Both the position numbers and the translations under genes were made by a program. 64,000 nucleotides of DNA from Candidatus Zixiibacteriota bacterium (GTDB taxonomy: Bacteria; Zixibacteria; MSB-5A5; GN15; FEB-12). Shown here piece by piece: positions 16,966 through 26,625 of this stretch (within the stretch, counting starts at the first letter, position 1; every line of letters starts with the position of its first letter). Below the pieces are notes generated by a model. It saw nothing but the letters and a program-made list of their open reading frames with translations. It was not told the DNA's origin and ran no database searches. The stretch spans positions 375,849 through 439,848 of the forward strand of contig JBFLZR010000001.1 in the NCBI GenBank assembly GCA_040756055.1. The letters run 5' to 3'.

Positions 16966-17961
16966 ATGACAAACAAAGATCTGGAAAAATTATCAGAAGA
17001 CCTTCTTCTTCGCATCCGCCGCCGTCCGGGGCGGCCGGTGGCAACAGCATCGTTGCAGAAGGCCTTTGGAGCCGGCGCGGACGATGTCGTGGCGGCGCTC
17101 GGCAAACTCAAAAGGCTGGGATACAAAATTCGCAAGAAGACAGGGGGGCAGATCGCTTTTGTGGCGGCGGCAGATTCACTTACGGTAACCGAGATCGGCT
17201 ATGGGCTGTCTTCGAAGGTAATCGGCAAGAAAATTCATGCTTACCACTCGGTGAAATCAACCAACGACATCGCCACCCAACTCGCACAAAGCGGGACTCC
17301 TGAAGGCACCATAGTTACCGCGGAGACTCAAACCAAGGGAAGGGGCCGGCTGGGAAGGTCGTGGTATTCACCTCCCAAAACGGGGATATACGTTTCAATT
17401 ATACTTAAGCCGAAATTCCGACCCGAGGCCGCACCCGGATTGGCCGTGATGACCTCGCTGGCTCTGGCCGAAGCGGTTGAGAAGCATACTTCCGGTGAGG
17501 TCAAGATTAAATGGCCCAACGACATTCATGTGAACGGCAAGAAAGTGGCCGGGATTTTGACCGAGCTGTCAGCCGAGAGAAACAGGGTTGACTATGTTGT
17601 GGTGGGCGTAGGCATAAATGTGAATCAGAAACCTGATGACTTTCCGCAGGAGTTGAAGTCTATCGCCACTTCGCTTCGGGCGGTCAATCGAAGGAAGGTT
17701 CCCCGCCTTGATTTACTCAGGCTGTTTCTTTCCAATTTCGAAAAGGAGTACCTCGGATATCAGAAGGGGCAGTTGGGTCGTTCAAGAAAGAGGATCCGCA
17801 AGTACTCTTCGCTCATAGGCCAGCAAGTGAGATTGAGTTTTGGTAATCGTATAGTTGAAGGCAAGGCTATCGACATAGACGCCACGGGAGCGCTGATTAT
17901 AGAGATGGACGGGCAGCGTCGCGCGGTGACCAGCGGCGAGGTCACGGTAGTGAAAGATTAG
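16966..17961 (+). CDS. birA: Biotin-protein ligase / biotin repressor BirA
   Basis: 331 residues. An N-terminal winged-helix domain (about 1-65) precedes the ligase core with GRGRLGRSWYSPPKTG (biotinyl-AMP loop), KWPNDIHVNGKKVAGIL and GVGINVN, followed by the C-terminal SH3-like domain. It biotinylates the carboxyltransferase carrier and, having the DNA-binding domain, probably also represses biotin genes. No biotin-synthesis gene is visible here. It is convergent with, and one base from, the ECF S-component gene. Confidence 0.94.
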   Translation: MTNKDLEKLSEDLLLRIRRRPGRPVATASLQKAFGAGADDVVAALGKLKRLGYKIRKKTGGQIAFVAAADSLTVTEIGYGLSSKVIGKKIHAYHSVKSTNDIATQLAQSGTPEGTIVTAETQTKGRGRLGRSWYSPPKTGIYVSIILKPKFRPEAAPGLAVMTSLALAEAVEKHTSGEVKIKWPNDIHVNGKKVAGILTELSAERNRVDYVVVGVGINVNQKPDDFPQELKSIATSLRAVNRRKVPRLDLLRLFLSNFEKEYLGYQKGQLGRSRKRIRKYSSLIGQQVRLSFGNRIVEGKAIDIDATGALIIEMDGQRRAVTSGEVTVVKD

Positions 17962-17962
17962 G

Positions 17963-18490
17963 TCAGGCGTTTGTGCGGTATCTTTTCAGGGCGGCTACGA
18001 CAATCGGAATAATGACAATCTGAACCGCAATACCGGGCAATCCGGCCACCACGGCCCCGGTGGATGAGAAGAACACCGCGACGGTGTAAGGTAATTCCAT
18101 AAATCTTCCGAGCACAATGAGTCCAAGGGCAAACACGAGTCTTCCCAAAATCAACGCAGCCAATAGTGCTACGTAGATATTCAGTTTGAGTCTCTGATAG
18201 GCAATACCGGCGATGAGGCCGTAGACAGCCAGTTCCAGGGTCATAAGCGGCACGGCGTATGTCGGGGGCATGCCGGTGAGAAGAAACGAAGCCGCCGGCC
18301 CGAGCAGACCCACAATGAGCCCGCACCAGGGACCGGTGAGAAACCCGGCCAGCAAAACCGGAATATGCATTGGCAGAAAGACTCTCCCCCCGACGCCGAA
18401 GGCGTGGAAACCAAGCGGAAGCAGCACCGCCAGAGCCAGATAGAGCGCTACGTGTGTTATAAATTTGATTCTGGGCCGAAAACCGTTCAC
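17963..18490 (-). CDS. ECF transporter S component (substrate-binding membrane protein)
   Basis: 175 residues, almost entirely hydrophobic, with about five or six membrane spans. The segment VFLPMHIPVLLAGFLTGPWCG followed by GLLGPAASFLLTGMPPTYAVP is typical of ECF S components. These bind a vitamin or metal-related ligand and need the shared EcfT and EcfA units, which are not in the window. The substrate cannot be read from the sequence. Closeness to birA would allow biotin, but the genes are on opposite strands and BioY-specific features were not recognised. It follows the methyltransferase gene by 10 bp. Confidence 0.75.
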   Translation of the reverse strand: MNGFRPRIKFITHVALYLALAVLLPLGFHAFGVGGRVFLPMHIPVLLAGFLTGPWCGLIVGLLGPAASFLLTGMPPTYAVPLMTLELAVYGLIAGIAYQRLKLNIYVALLAALILGRLVFALGLIVLGRFMELPYTVAVFFSSTGAVVAGLPGIAVQIVIIPIVVAALKRYRTNA

Positions 18491-18500
18491 ATCGATGAAT

Positions 18501-19103
18501 CTACTTGGAATTCACGGCGATGGCAAGATAAAGGCCGGGGTGATCTTCGATGCTTATATTACTAAACTTGCTGGTGTTGAGCATGTCCCGCAGCCGTTTT
18601 TCGGTAGGGATCTCATCATTTTTAACGACACCGCCGATGCGATGGTGTACTTCGGAGAGTTCCCTGGAAGAGATCAAGTGTATGATATAGAACTTCGCTC
18701 CGCTTTTGAGAACCCGGTGGGTTTCGTCGATGGCTTTCTGCTGGTCGGAGAAGTGCGGAAAGGCCGAGAAAGCCACCGCCATATCGAAGGTCGAGTCGGC
18801 GAAGGGCAAGCTAATAGCATCGGCATCGACGACATTGACGTTGGAGAAGGGGAAGTTCCGGTGGGCTTTCTGGGCCATTTCATAGGAGAAATCGACACCG
18901 GTCACGGATCCCTGGTCGCTTACTTTTCGGCGCAGTATGTCGAAGAGAATGCCGGTTCCGCAGCCGAGGTCGAGCACCTGCATTCCTTTGTTAACCCCTA
19001 AAAGATCAACGATATGGGTGAGACGCTCAAGATCTTCGGCGGTGAACATCAAATCCCATTCGGCGGCCAGCGAGTCGAAGAATTCCTGGTGTTTGTCGTG
19101 CAT
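18501..19103 (-). CDS. Class I SAM-dependent methyltransferase
   Basis: 200 residues. Motif I is VLDLGCGTGIL (about 44-54), followed by GVDFSYEMAQKA, then DADAISLPFADSTFDMAVAF and the post-motif HRVLKSGAKFYI. It belongs to the Methyltransf_11 (UbiE/COQ5-like) group. The substrate is unknown. It forms a two-gene unit with the ECF S component, so the methylated product or substrate may be related to the transported vitamin. Confidence 0.85.
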   Translation of the reverse strand: MHDKHQEFFDSLAAEWDLMFTAEDLERLTHIVDLLGVNKGMQVLDLGCGTGILFDILRRKVSDQGSVTGVDFSYEMAQKAHRNFPFSNVNVVDADAISLPFADSTFDMAVAFSAFPHFSDQQKAIDETHRVLKSGAKFYIIHLISSRELSEVHHRIGGVVKNDEIPTEKRLRDMLNTSKFSNISIEDHPGLYLAIAVNSK

Positions 19104-19284
19104 AGGACTGTTAAATTAGGGCCACGTTGGGCATTGTCAAGCATTTTCGGCTACCGGTGAAACTGTTGAAGGTTGATCGGCGTTAAGGCGGATTAACAGA
19201 GAAAGTGACAGGGAAACTCGGTTTTCCGCTTTCGCCGTCTTGCGGATATAGTATATTTACAGACTGGACTTTTTTGGAACCAAA

Positions 19285-22152
19285 ATGGCAAATAACAACG
19301 GAAAATATCAGAAGAATCAGGATTTCCTTCATATCAAGGGAGCCCGGGAACACAATCTCAAGAACATCGACGTAAAAATCCCGCGGAATACTCTCACGGT
19401 GATCACGGGTCTATCCGGCTCCGGCAAGAGTTCGCTGGCGTTCGACACCATCTATGCGGAAGGACAGCGCCGTTACGTAGAGTCGCTTTCAGCGTATGCG
19501 CGTCAGTTTCTGGGGCTGATGGAGAAGCCCGATGTTGATTTTATTGAGGGTCTCTCCCCGGCCATTTCGATAGAGCAGCGCGGGACGCCGAAAAATCCCC
19601 GCTCGACCGTGGGGACAGTGACCGAGATTTATGATTATCTCCGGCTTCTGTTCGCCCGGATTGGTGTGCCGCATTGTGTTAAGTGCGGACAGCCGATAAC
19701 CCAGCAGACCGCCGAACAGATCGTTGATTCCGTTTTGACGTTTGAAGAGGGCACGCGCCTGATGGTTCTCGCCCCGCTGGTAAGCGGCAAGAAGGGGGAA
19801 CACAAAGAATACATTGAGGAAGCTCAGCGCGAAGGTTTCGTGCGTCTTCGGGTGGATGGCGAGGTAATCGAAACCGACAGCGACATCTCGCTGGACAAAA
19901 AGAAGAAGCACTCTATCGAAGCGGTGGTGGATCGCTTGATAGTGAAGAGCAATTCGAGAAGGCGATTGGCGGATTCGGTTGAGACGGCGCTCAAGGTGGG
20001 AAAGGGGACCGTGCTGATCAATATCAAGGGCAAGGATCTTCTTTTCTCCGAGCAGTCCGCCTGTCTCAACTGCCACATAAGCTACGAAGAGCCGACGCCG
20101 CGGATGTTCTCGTTCAACTCGCCGTTTGGGGCCTGCCAGATATGCGATGGTCTCGGTCAACGGATGGAGATCGATCCGGACCTGGTGATTCCCGACAAGT
20201 CCCTGTCTCTGACGGATGGAGCGATACGTCCGTGGGGGGGCGCCGATATGTCCAACTGGTATCGTTATATGCTCAAAGGGGTGGCGAAGCATTACAATTT
20301 CAAATTCTCGACGCCGTTTGAGAAGCTTCCGGCCAATGTTCAGAAGGTTGTTCTGTACGGTTCCGGTAAGGACGAGATAGAGTTCGAATACGAGCACAAT
20401 TCCGGCCGGGGGCGCGGCGCGGGGGTGTATGAGGCGGCCTTCGAGGGGGTCATTCCGCATCTGGAAAGGCGCTATAAACAGACTGAATCGAGCGGTGTAC
20501 GTCAGTGGATTGAAAATTACATGTCGATCACGGATTGTCCGGGGTGCAAGGGAACGCGGCTGCGCCCCGAGGCGCTGGCGGTGATTATCGACCGCGAGAC
20601 GATTGACAGCCTAACGAACATGTCGATCAAGCAGGGTTTGAAGTTTTTCAACGAAATACGTCTGTCCAGACGGCAGCAGACAATCGCCCGGCAGATACTC
20701 AAGGAAGTAAAGGAACGTCTGGGGTTTTTGTGCGATGTTGGTCTGGACTATTTGACTCTCGCAAGGGCTGCATCGACCCTGTCGGGAGGTGAGGCGCAAC
20801 GTATTCGACTGGCCACCCAGATAGGGTCTCGTCTGGTGGGAGTGCTGTATATTCTCGACGAGCCATCGATAGGGCTCCATCAGCGAGACAACAAGAAGCT
20901 GCTGAGCACGCTGGAGGAGCTTCGTGATATCGGCAACACCGTGCTTGTCGTTGAACACGATCGCGAGACAATAGAGAGCGCCGATTATGTCATTGACCTG
21001 GGACCCGGCGCCGGCGTACACGGCGGGCAGGTAGTCGCGGAAGGCAAACCGGAAGATATCAGCAAGGCCAAGGGTTCTATCACGGGTCAGTATTTGAGCG
21101 GTAAAAAGAAGATCGAAACGCCAAGAGAGCGCCGCCAATCAAACGGTTCATCGATCAAATTGTCCGGCGCGACCGGCAACAATCTGAAGAAGGTCGAAGT
21201 GGATATTCCCCTTGGTTGCCTGGTCGTGGTCACCGGTGTTTCCGGTTCGGGGAAATCGACTCTTATCAATGAGACGCTTTATCGGGTGTTGGCGCGTAAA
21301 TTCTACAATAGCAGGACCGCGCCGCTCCCCTTCGAGAAGATTGAGGGCCTCGAGAATATCGACAAGGTGATTGATATCGATCAATCCCCGATCGGCCGCA
21401 CCCCCAGATCGAACCCGGCTACTTACACCGGGGTGTTCACGCACATACGTGATCTGTTTGCCGGTCTTCCGGAGGCGAAGGCGCGGGGATATCTGCCGGG
21501 GCGGTTCTCGTTCAATGTGAAAGGCGGGCGCTGCGAATCGTGTGAGGGGGACGGTATTATTAAGATCGAAATGCACTTTCTGCCCGATGTATACGTGCCG
21601 TGCGAGGTGTGTAAAGGCAAGCGGTACAACCGCGAGACGCTTGAGGTTACCTTCAAGGGCAGGAATATCGCCGACGTTCTCGATATGACTGTCGACGAGG
21701 CGCTGGCGTTCTTCGAAAACATCCCCCGGATCAAAAATAAACTGCTCACTCTCTACAGTGTCGGCCTGGGATATATCCACCTCGGGCAGCAGGCTACCAC
21801 GCTGTCGGGCGGTGAGGCTCAACGCGTGAAGCTGGCCACGGAGCTGTCGAAGGTGGCAACCGGAAGGACCCTGTACATTCTCGATGAGCCCACCACCGGA
21901 CTCCATTTCGAAGATATAAGAATGCTTCTCAAGGTGCTCAACGAACTCGTTGACCGCGGTAACACGGTTTTGGTGATCGAGCATAATCTGGATGTTATCA
22001 AAACCGCCGACTGGATAATCGATATCGGTCCCGAGGGAGGGGATGACGGCGGGAGAATTATCGCCACGGGCGTGCCTGAAGACGTGGCCGAGGAGCGGTC
22101 ATCTTACACCGGGCAGTTTTTAAAAGACGTTTTAAACGGAAAACCGCTGTAA
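19285..22152 (+). CDS. uvrA: Excinuclease ABC subunit A
   Basis: 955 residues, full length. Two ABC modules: Walker [10 protein letters not shown] with zinc modules CVKCGQ and CLNC/CQIC, then signature [17 protein letters not shown]. The second half has Walker [10 protein letters not shown], the zinc finger [18 protein letters not shown] and [16 protein letters not shown]. UvrA dimers scan DNA for bulky lesions and load UvrB. The mutM gene follows after 5 bp, so two DNA-repair genes share a transcript. Confidence 0.98.
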   Translation: MANNNGKYQKNQDFLHIKGAREHNLKNIDVKIPRNTLTVITGLSGSGKSSLAFDTIYAEGQRRYVESLSAYARQFLGLMEKPDVDFIEGLSPAISIEQRGTPKNPRSTVGTVTEIYDYLRLLFARIGVPHCVKCGQPITQQTAEQIVDSVLTFEEGTRLMVLAPLVSGKKGEHKEYIEEAQREGFVRLRVDGEVIETDSDISLDKKKKHSIEAVVDRLIVKSNSRRRLADSVETALKVGKGTVLINIKGKDLLFSEQSACLNCHISYEEPTPRMFSFNSPFGACQICDGLGQRMEIDPDLVIPDKSLSLTDGAIRPWGGADMSNWYRYMLKGVAKHYNFKFSTPFEKLPANVQKVVLYGSGKDEIEFEYEHNSGRGRGAGVYEAAFEGVIPHLERRYKQTESSGVRQWIENYMSITDCPGCKGTRLRPEALAVIIDRETIDSLTNMSIKQGLKFFNEIRLSRRQQTIARQILKEVKERLGFLCDVGLDYLTLARAASTLSGGEAQRIRLATQIGSRLVGVLYILDEPSIGLHQRDNKKLLSTLEELRDIGNTVLVVEHDRETIESADYVIDLGPGAGVHGGQVVAEGKPEDISKAKGSITGQYLSGKKKIETPRERRQSNGSSIKLSGATGNNLKKVEVDIPLGCLVVVTGVSGSGKSTLINETLYRVLARKFYNSRTAPLPFEKIEGLENIDKVIDIDQSPIGRTPRSNPATYTGVFTHIRDLFAGLPEAKARGYLPGRFSFNVKGGRCESCEGDGIIKIEMHFLPDVYVPCEVCKGKRYNRETLEVTFKGRNIADVLDMTVDEALAFFENIPRIKNKLLTLYSVGLGYIHLGQQATTLSGGEAQRVKLATELSKVATGRTLYILDEPTTGLHFEDIRMLLKVLNELVDRGNTVLVIEHNLDVIKTADWIIDIGPEGGDDGGRIIATGVPEDVAEERSSYTGQFLKDVLNGKPL

Positions 22153-22157
22153 TCAGC

Positions 22158-23009
22158 ATGCCGGAACTTCCTGAAGTTGAAACAGTCGTGAGGGGGCTTC
22201 GCGATACGGTGCTTGGGCGCACGATATCGCGAGTACGCGTGTCGGCACCGCCAAGTTCCATTGTCGTGGGAAAATCACTGAAATCGCGCTCTTTCGCGCG
22301 CCTGATGACGGGTAGGCGGATCGAGTCGGTTGAACGACGCGGCAAAAATATCTTAATGGCGCTTTCGGGGGATCTCACTCTCTGGGTACATCTAAAGATG
22401 ACCGGCCACTTCTATTTCTATGAGAATCCAGTACCGTATGACAAGCACGATCTCGTTACGTTTTACCTCGAACCGCTTCAGACTGAAAAGCGTCCTCCAT
22501 CGCTCAGGTTCAACGACTACCGTCGTTTCGGCAGGCTTCGCCTCTTCTCGAACGAGGAGTTGTGGCAGCAGGACGGCCTGAAGGAGCTTGGCCCGGAGCC
22601 GCTTGAGCTGGACGCAGCCTCGTTCGTAACCATGTGCCGGACACGCTCAAGGATGATGAAGCCGGCGCTATTGGATCAGTCTTTTATAGCGGGGCTGGGG
22701 AATATCTATGCTGACGAGGCCTTGCACGCATCAAGGATTCATCCGAAGAGACTGACCTCTTCGTTAACGAAGAGGAAACTCGAGGAACTTCACGCGCACA
22801 TCCAGAGGCTCCTGAGGATGGCCATCAGCAAGATGGGAACATCGGTAGATACTTACGCCGGTGTTGATGGCCAGCCGGGGAGTTTTCAGAAATATCTCAG
22901 GGCTTATGGCAGAGAGGGTGAAGCCTGCGCGTTCTGCGGCCGGAAAATAGTGAGGGAAAAGATTGGTTCCCGCTCGGCCCATTATTGCCCGCGATGTCAG
23001 CGTCTTTAG
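22158..23009 (+). CDS. mutM: Formamidopyrimidine-DNA glycosylase
   Basis: 283 residues. After removal of Met, the catalytic N-terminal Pro and Glu are present (MPELPEVETV). The H2TH region has QSFIAGLGNIYADEALH, and the C-terminal zinc finger reads CAFCGRKI...YCPRCQR. It excises 8-oxoguanine and other oxidised purines and nicks the backbone. It starts 5 bp after uvrA and is convergent with the ABC ATPase gene. Confidence 0.97.
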   Translation: MPELPEVETVVRGLRDTVLGRTISRVRVSAPPSSIVVGKSLKSRSFARLMTGRRIESVERRGKNILMALSGDLTLWVHLKMTGHFYFYENPVPYDKHDLVTFYLEPLQTEKRPPSLRFNDYRRFGRLRLFSNEELWQQDGLKELGPEPLELDAASFVTMCRTRSRMMKPALLDQSFIAGLGNIYADEALHASRIHPKRLTSSLTKRKLEELHAHIQRLLRMAISKMGTSVDTYAGVDGQPGSFQKYLRAYGREGEACAFCGRKIVREKIGSRSAHYCPRCQRL

Positions 23010-23028
23010 TTGTAAAGTAGAGGATCGT

Positions 23029-24072
23029 TCAGATTCGTTGACCGGTATCGGCGCTGAAGAACAGCAGTTCTTGGGGGTCGAAGCTGAACTGCACTATTTC
23101 GCCGGGGTCGTAGGCTTTTTTTGCCGAGGATAGAACCAGGTCTTGCCCGCCGAAATGGAATTTAACAACATAGCTGTCGCCAAAATACTCGCACGATAAA
23201 ACCCTGCCTTCGTATTGTCCTCCCGGCCTTATTTCAATAGCCTCCGGTCTCAGCCCGATAGTCATACGGGGTTTATCGCCGGTCAGATAGTAACTCGATA
23301 CCGGCAGGCCGAAGGGCACCAGCATTTCCTGCTCGATTCTTCCGGCGATCATGTTCATCGCGGGGCTGCCGATAAAGCGCGCCACGAACACGGAATTGGG
23401 GTTTCTGTAGAGTTCTTCGGGCGTGCCCACCTGCAGCAGCTTTCCCTCGTGGAGCAGAGCGATGCGGTCGGCCATAGTCAGCGCTTCAGCCTGGTCGTGG
23501 GTTACGTGTATGGCGGTGGTTTTGATTTCTTTTTGCAGCTTTACAATCTCAAGGCGCATGCGGGCGCGCAGGTCGGCATCGAGATTTGACAACGGTTCAT
23601 CGAGAAGGAAGATTGACGGTTTGCGAATGATAGCGCGTCCCAGCGCGACTCTCTGGCGCTGGCCTCCGGAGAGTTGTCCTGGTTTGTCCCCGAGCTTTTC
23701 GCCCAGCCCCAGCATGGCGGCGACTTTCTCGACCCTCTCTGATATTTCTTCTCTGCTGACGCCTGAGACTTTCAAGGGAAAGGCCAGATTTTTGAAGACG
23801 GTCATGTGCGGGTAGAGGGCGTAGTTTTGAAAGACCATAGCCACTTCGCGCTTTTTCGGCAGGAGGTGGTCGATGCGTTTGTCGTTTAAATATATCTCGC
23901 CTTCATCGGAGCTTTCCAGTCCGGCGATCAGGCGCAGAAGGGTGGACTTGCCGCAGCCGGACGGCCCCAGCAGAACCAGCAGTTCTCCATCGGCAAGCTC
24001 GAGAGAAATATCATCGAGCACCTTGAGGGCGCCGAACGATTTGGAGATATTTTTCAGGGTCAGGCCTGCCAT
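23029..24072 (-). CDS. ABC transporter ATPase, MalK/UgpC type
   Basis: 347 residues: Walker A GPSGCGKST, Q-loop MVFQNYALYPHM, signature LSGGQRQRVALGRAI, Walker B FLLDEPLSNLD, switch His in HVTHDQAEALTMADRI, and a C-terminal TOBE-type regulatory domain (GLRPEAIEIRPGGQ). This architecture energises uptake of sugars or glycerol phosphate with MalFG-type permeases, none of which are in the window. The gene starts 3 bp after recF in the dnaA-dnaN-recF direction, so it probably serves several permeases in trans. Confidence 0.93.
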   Translation of the reverse strand: MAGLTLKNISKSFGALKVLDDISLELADGELLVLLGPSGCGKSTLLRLIAGLESSDEGEIYLNDKRIDHLLPKKREVAMVFQNYALYPHMTVFKNLAFPLKVSGVSREEISERVEKVAAMLGLGEKLGDKPGQLSGGQRQRVALGRAIIRKPSIFLLDEPLSNLDADLRARMRLEIVKLQKEIKTTAIHVTHDQAEALTMADRIALLHEGKLLQVGTPEELYRNPNSVFVARFIGSPAMNMIAGRIEQEMLVPFGLPVSSYYLTGDKPRMTIGLRPEAIEIRPGGQYEGRVLSCEYFGDSYVVKFHFGGQDLVLSSAKKAYDPGEIVQFSFDPQELLFFSADTGQRI

Positions 24073-24075
24073 AAC

Positions 24076-25161
24076 TTACACCTCGATTATTTTCCCCCCG
24101 GCCACCCGGTAGCCGCAGCTGTTCTGCCTGAGAAAACCCGGAGGTTCGACAGCCGTCGTCAAAAACAATTGCCGGAAATCCTCAAATGCCGCCACGAGGA
24201 GTTCCGCCCGTTTGTGATCCAACTCCGCGAATATTTCATCCAGAAGCAATACGGGGTGAAACCCGCGTTTCTCTTTAATAAGATGGTAAACGGCGAGCTT
24301 GAGCGCAATAGCCGCGGTGCGCCATTCTCCCTGGGAACCGTGAGAGCGGGCAGGGAGATCGTTAATATCAAAGATGATGTCGTCACGATGCGGCCCCACC
24401 ATGGCGGTCTCTATTATTCGCTCCCTTTCGGCGGCCTTCTGGAGTGCGGCCGCAAACGCTTTCTTGATGTCGTCTTTTGACTCCGTTGGTTGAGGAAGAG
24501 ATACCGACGGCTGGTAACCGACGCGCAGCATACCGCCATCGGAAATATGACCGTAGTATTGCGCCGCTGATTCGGCAACTTTAGCGAGAAAGTCTATTCG
24601 GTCTCTCATAATCGAAGCACCTGACTCGACAAGCAGTTCGTTGAAAGCAAAAGGGTCCATGTGCCTTTTCAGGGCGGCGTTTTTTTGGGCTATCACTTTC
24701 TGGTAGGCAGCCAGGGAGCTGAGATATTTCTGTGAGAATTGTGACAGGTAGATATCCAGGAAGCGACGCCGCACCGATGGTGAGCCGGCAAGTATTTCGC
24801 TGTCTTCCGGTCCAACCGCCACGGCAGAGAAATTGTCGTATAGCTCACTCAGCCGCACGGCTACTTTGTCTATACTTACTCTTTTGCGTCCCCCACGCTC
24901 GTATGCCACCGCAAGTTCATAATTTTTATCGAATTGGTTGGCTGTTCCCTCAAGGCGATAAAACTCACATCCCTCGCGTACCATAACCGATTCCGAAGCG
25001 GCGCGGTGTGATCGACCAAGATACAGGACGAATATAGCCTCCAGGAGGTTTGTCTTGCCCGAACCGTTGTCACCGTAAAAGATGTTAACACCGGGCGAGA
25101 GATTAATTTCCAGGGTAGCGATATTGCGGAAGTCTGTAATTTTAAGCGTCTCAAGTACCAT
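24076..25161 (-). CDS. recF: DNA replication and repair protein RecF
   Basis: 361 residues. Walker A is GDNGSGKTN, the signature-like segment is HGSQGEWRTAAIALKL, and the Walker B region reads PVLLLDEIFAELD. RecF is an SMC-like ATPase that directs RecOR to gapped DNA. The gene follows dnaN with a 66-bp gap in the canonical dnaA-dnaN-recF order. Confidence 0.95.
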   Translation of the reverse strand: MVLETLKITDFRNIATLEINLSPGVNIFYGDNGSGKTNLLEAIFVLYLGRSHRAASESVMVREGCEFYRLEGTANQFDKNYELAVAYERGGRKRVSIDKVAVRLSELYDNFSAVAVGPEDSEILAGSPSVRRRFLDIYLSQFSQKYLSSLAAYQKVIAQKNAALKRHMDPFAFNELLVESGASIMRDRIDFLAKVAESAAQYYGHISDGGMLRVGYQPSVSLPQPTESKDDIKKAFAAALQKAAERERIIETAMVGPHRDDIIFDINDLPARSHGSQGEWRTAAIALKLAVYHLIKEKRGFHPVLLLDEIFAELDHKRAELLVAAFEDFRQLFLTTAVEPPGFLRQNSCGYRVAGGKIIEV

Positions 25162-25227
25162 GTTCGTGAATAAAAAAATGGCAGATACACTCTGTAATCT
25201 GCCATTCGGTATAGTCTATAAAAACCT

Positions 25228-26340
25228 CTAGTCAGCCAGACGAAGTGGCATAACCAGGCAGAGGAAGTTATCTTTTGCCTTATCCGGACTGTATATAACC
25301 CCCGCTGCAACAGAGGTTGAGAGTTCAAACACCGCCTCCTCGCTATCGAGCTTTCCGAGGATATCGTTTATGTAGTTGGCATTGTAGCCGATCTCGATCT
25401 CATCCCCGTTGTAGTCACAGTCGAGTTCTTCTTTACCTTCGCCGCCGACGTCGGCGTTAGTCGTTGAAAGTGTCAGTGAGTTTGGTTTGAGAGCAAACTT
25501 CACTTGATGTGTTAAAGCATTAGAGAGGATTGACACACGCCGTACGGCCCGAGCGAGGTCTTCTTTTGAGACAATAAGTTTCTTGTCGTTATTCTGCGGG
25601 ATGACCTGTTCAAAGTTCGGATAGGGACCTTCAATGAGACGAGAAGTTAGAATAATATCATTTAGATTGAAGATAATATTATTCTCACCGAAGATTATGC
25701 CGATTTCTTTTTCCTCTTCCGATACAAACTTTGGAATGAGATTGAGGACTTTAGGTGGAATGATAACATCATCGTACAGCCCTTTTAGCTTCTTATTCTC
25801 CACCGCCATCTTGGCGAGACGGTGACCATCGGTGGCTACCATCTGCATTTGCTCACCTTTTGTCTGCCAGAGCACTCCGTTTAAAGCGGGCCGCGTCTCA
25901 TCATCGGAACACGCAAAGGTCGTTTTGCGAACCATACTAATCAGGTCCTCAGCAGCGATCTTAATTTCCCGTTTCGTATTTACAGCAGGGAGTTTTGGGA
26001 ATTCATCGGATGGAACGGAGGCAATCTTGTAATTACCGTTCGGTATCTTGATTTCCACTCGCTGTCCGGTAGCTTCAAAGACAATTTCCGATTCGGGAAG
26101 TTCCTTAATAATATCAAATAGAATGCGGGCTGGTAGTGACGCCGAACCTTTTTTCGTAACCTTACAATCAATCGACACCGCAATGGAGATGTCAAGGTCT
26201 GTTGCGGAAATCTTTATTTTGTTTTCCAGAGCTTCGATCAGAACATTCGTCAAAATTGGAAGTGTCGATTTGGTTGGAACAACCTGAAGAATATACTGCA
26301 GGTAGTGTGCCAGTTTTGATTTCGGTAAGGAAAACTTCAT
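25228..26340 (-). CDS. dnaN: DNA polymerase III beta sliding clamp
   Basis: 370 residues, the normal length for the three-domain clamp. It has the N-terminal start MKFSLPKSKLAHYLQYI, the ATDLDISI segment, VATDGHRLAKM, and the C-terminal FLCLVMPLRLAD, the usual MP(M/L)R ending that closes the protein-binding pocket. It lies 285 bp downstream of dnaA. Confidence 0.97.
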   Translation of the reverse strand: MKFSLPKSKLAHYLQYILQVVPTKSTLPILTNVLIEALENKIKISATDLDISIAVSIDCKVTKKGSASLPARILFDIIKELPESEIVFEATGQRVEIKIPNGNYKIASVPSDEFPKLPAVNTKREIKIAAEDLISMVRKTTFACSDDETRPALNGVLWQTKGEQMQMVATDGHRLAKMAVENKKLKGLYDDVIIPPKVLNLIPKFVSEEEKEIGIIFGENNIIFNLNDIILTSRLIEGPYPNFEQVIPQNNDKKLIVSKEDLARAVRRVSILSNALTHQVKFALKPNSLTLSTTNADVGGEGKEELDCDYNGDEIEIGYNANYINDILGKLDSEEAVFELSTSVAAGVIYSPDKAKDNFLCLVMPLRLAD

Positions 26341-26625
26341 CTATTCAATCTCCTGAAAATTAATCTCCACATTCATTTCTTATTAATCTCTTCTTATATA
26401 TCTAATTAGAGATTATAATAAGTGTGTTGATATGTTGATAATCCAATTTTCTCTTCTATATTTTAACTTCCCTATCCCCTGAGAATCAATAAGTTAAGGG
26501 GTTGGAGAAATAAACAACCACAACAATTCTTTGTCTACTATCTATTAACATTACAATACTGTTTTCCACTGGTAAAGTCAAAGGTATTGTATTTATAACT
26601 TATCCACATAGTAACCCACAGTATA
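26341..26625. other. AT-rich dnaA-dnaN spacer with a DnaA box
   Basis: The 285-bp spacer contains no gene. It is strongly AT-rich and carries one perfect TTATCCACA at 26600-26608, just past the dnaA stop. It could be part of a bipartite origin or a DnaA-dependent control region for dnaN. Confidence 0.6.

Noticed and set aside
19489-20460. 323-codon minus-strand frame inside uvrA
   Set aside because: It is antisense to a full-length, highly conserved uvrA.
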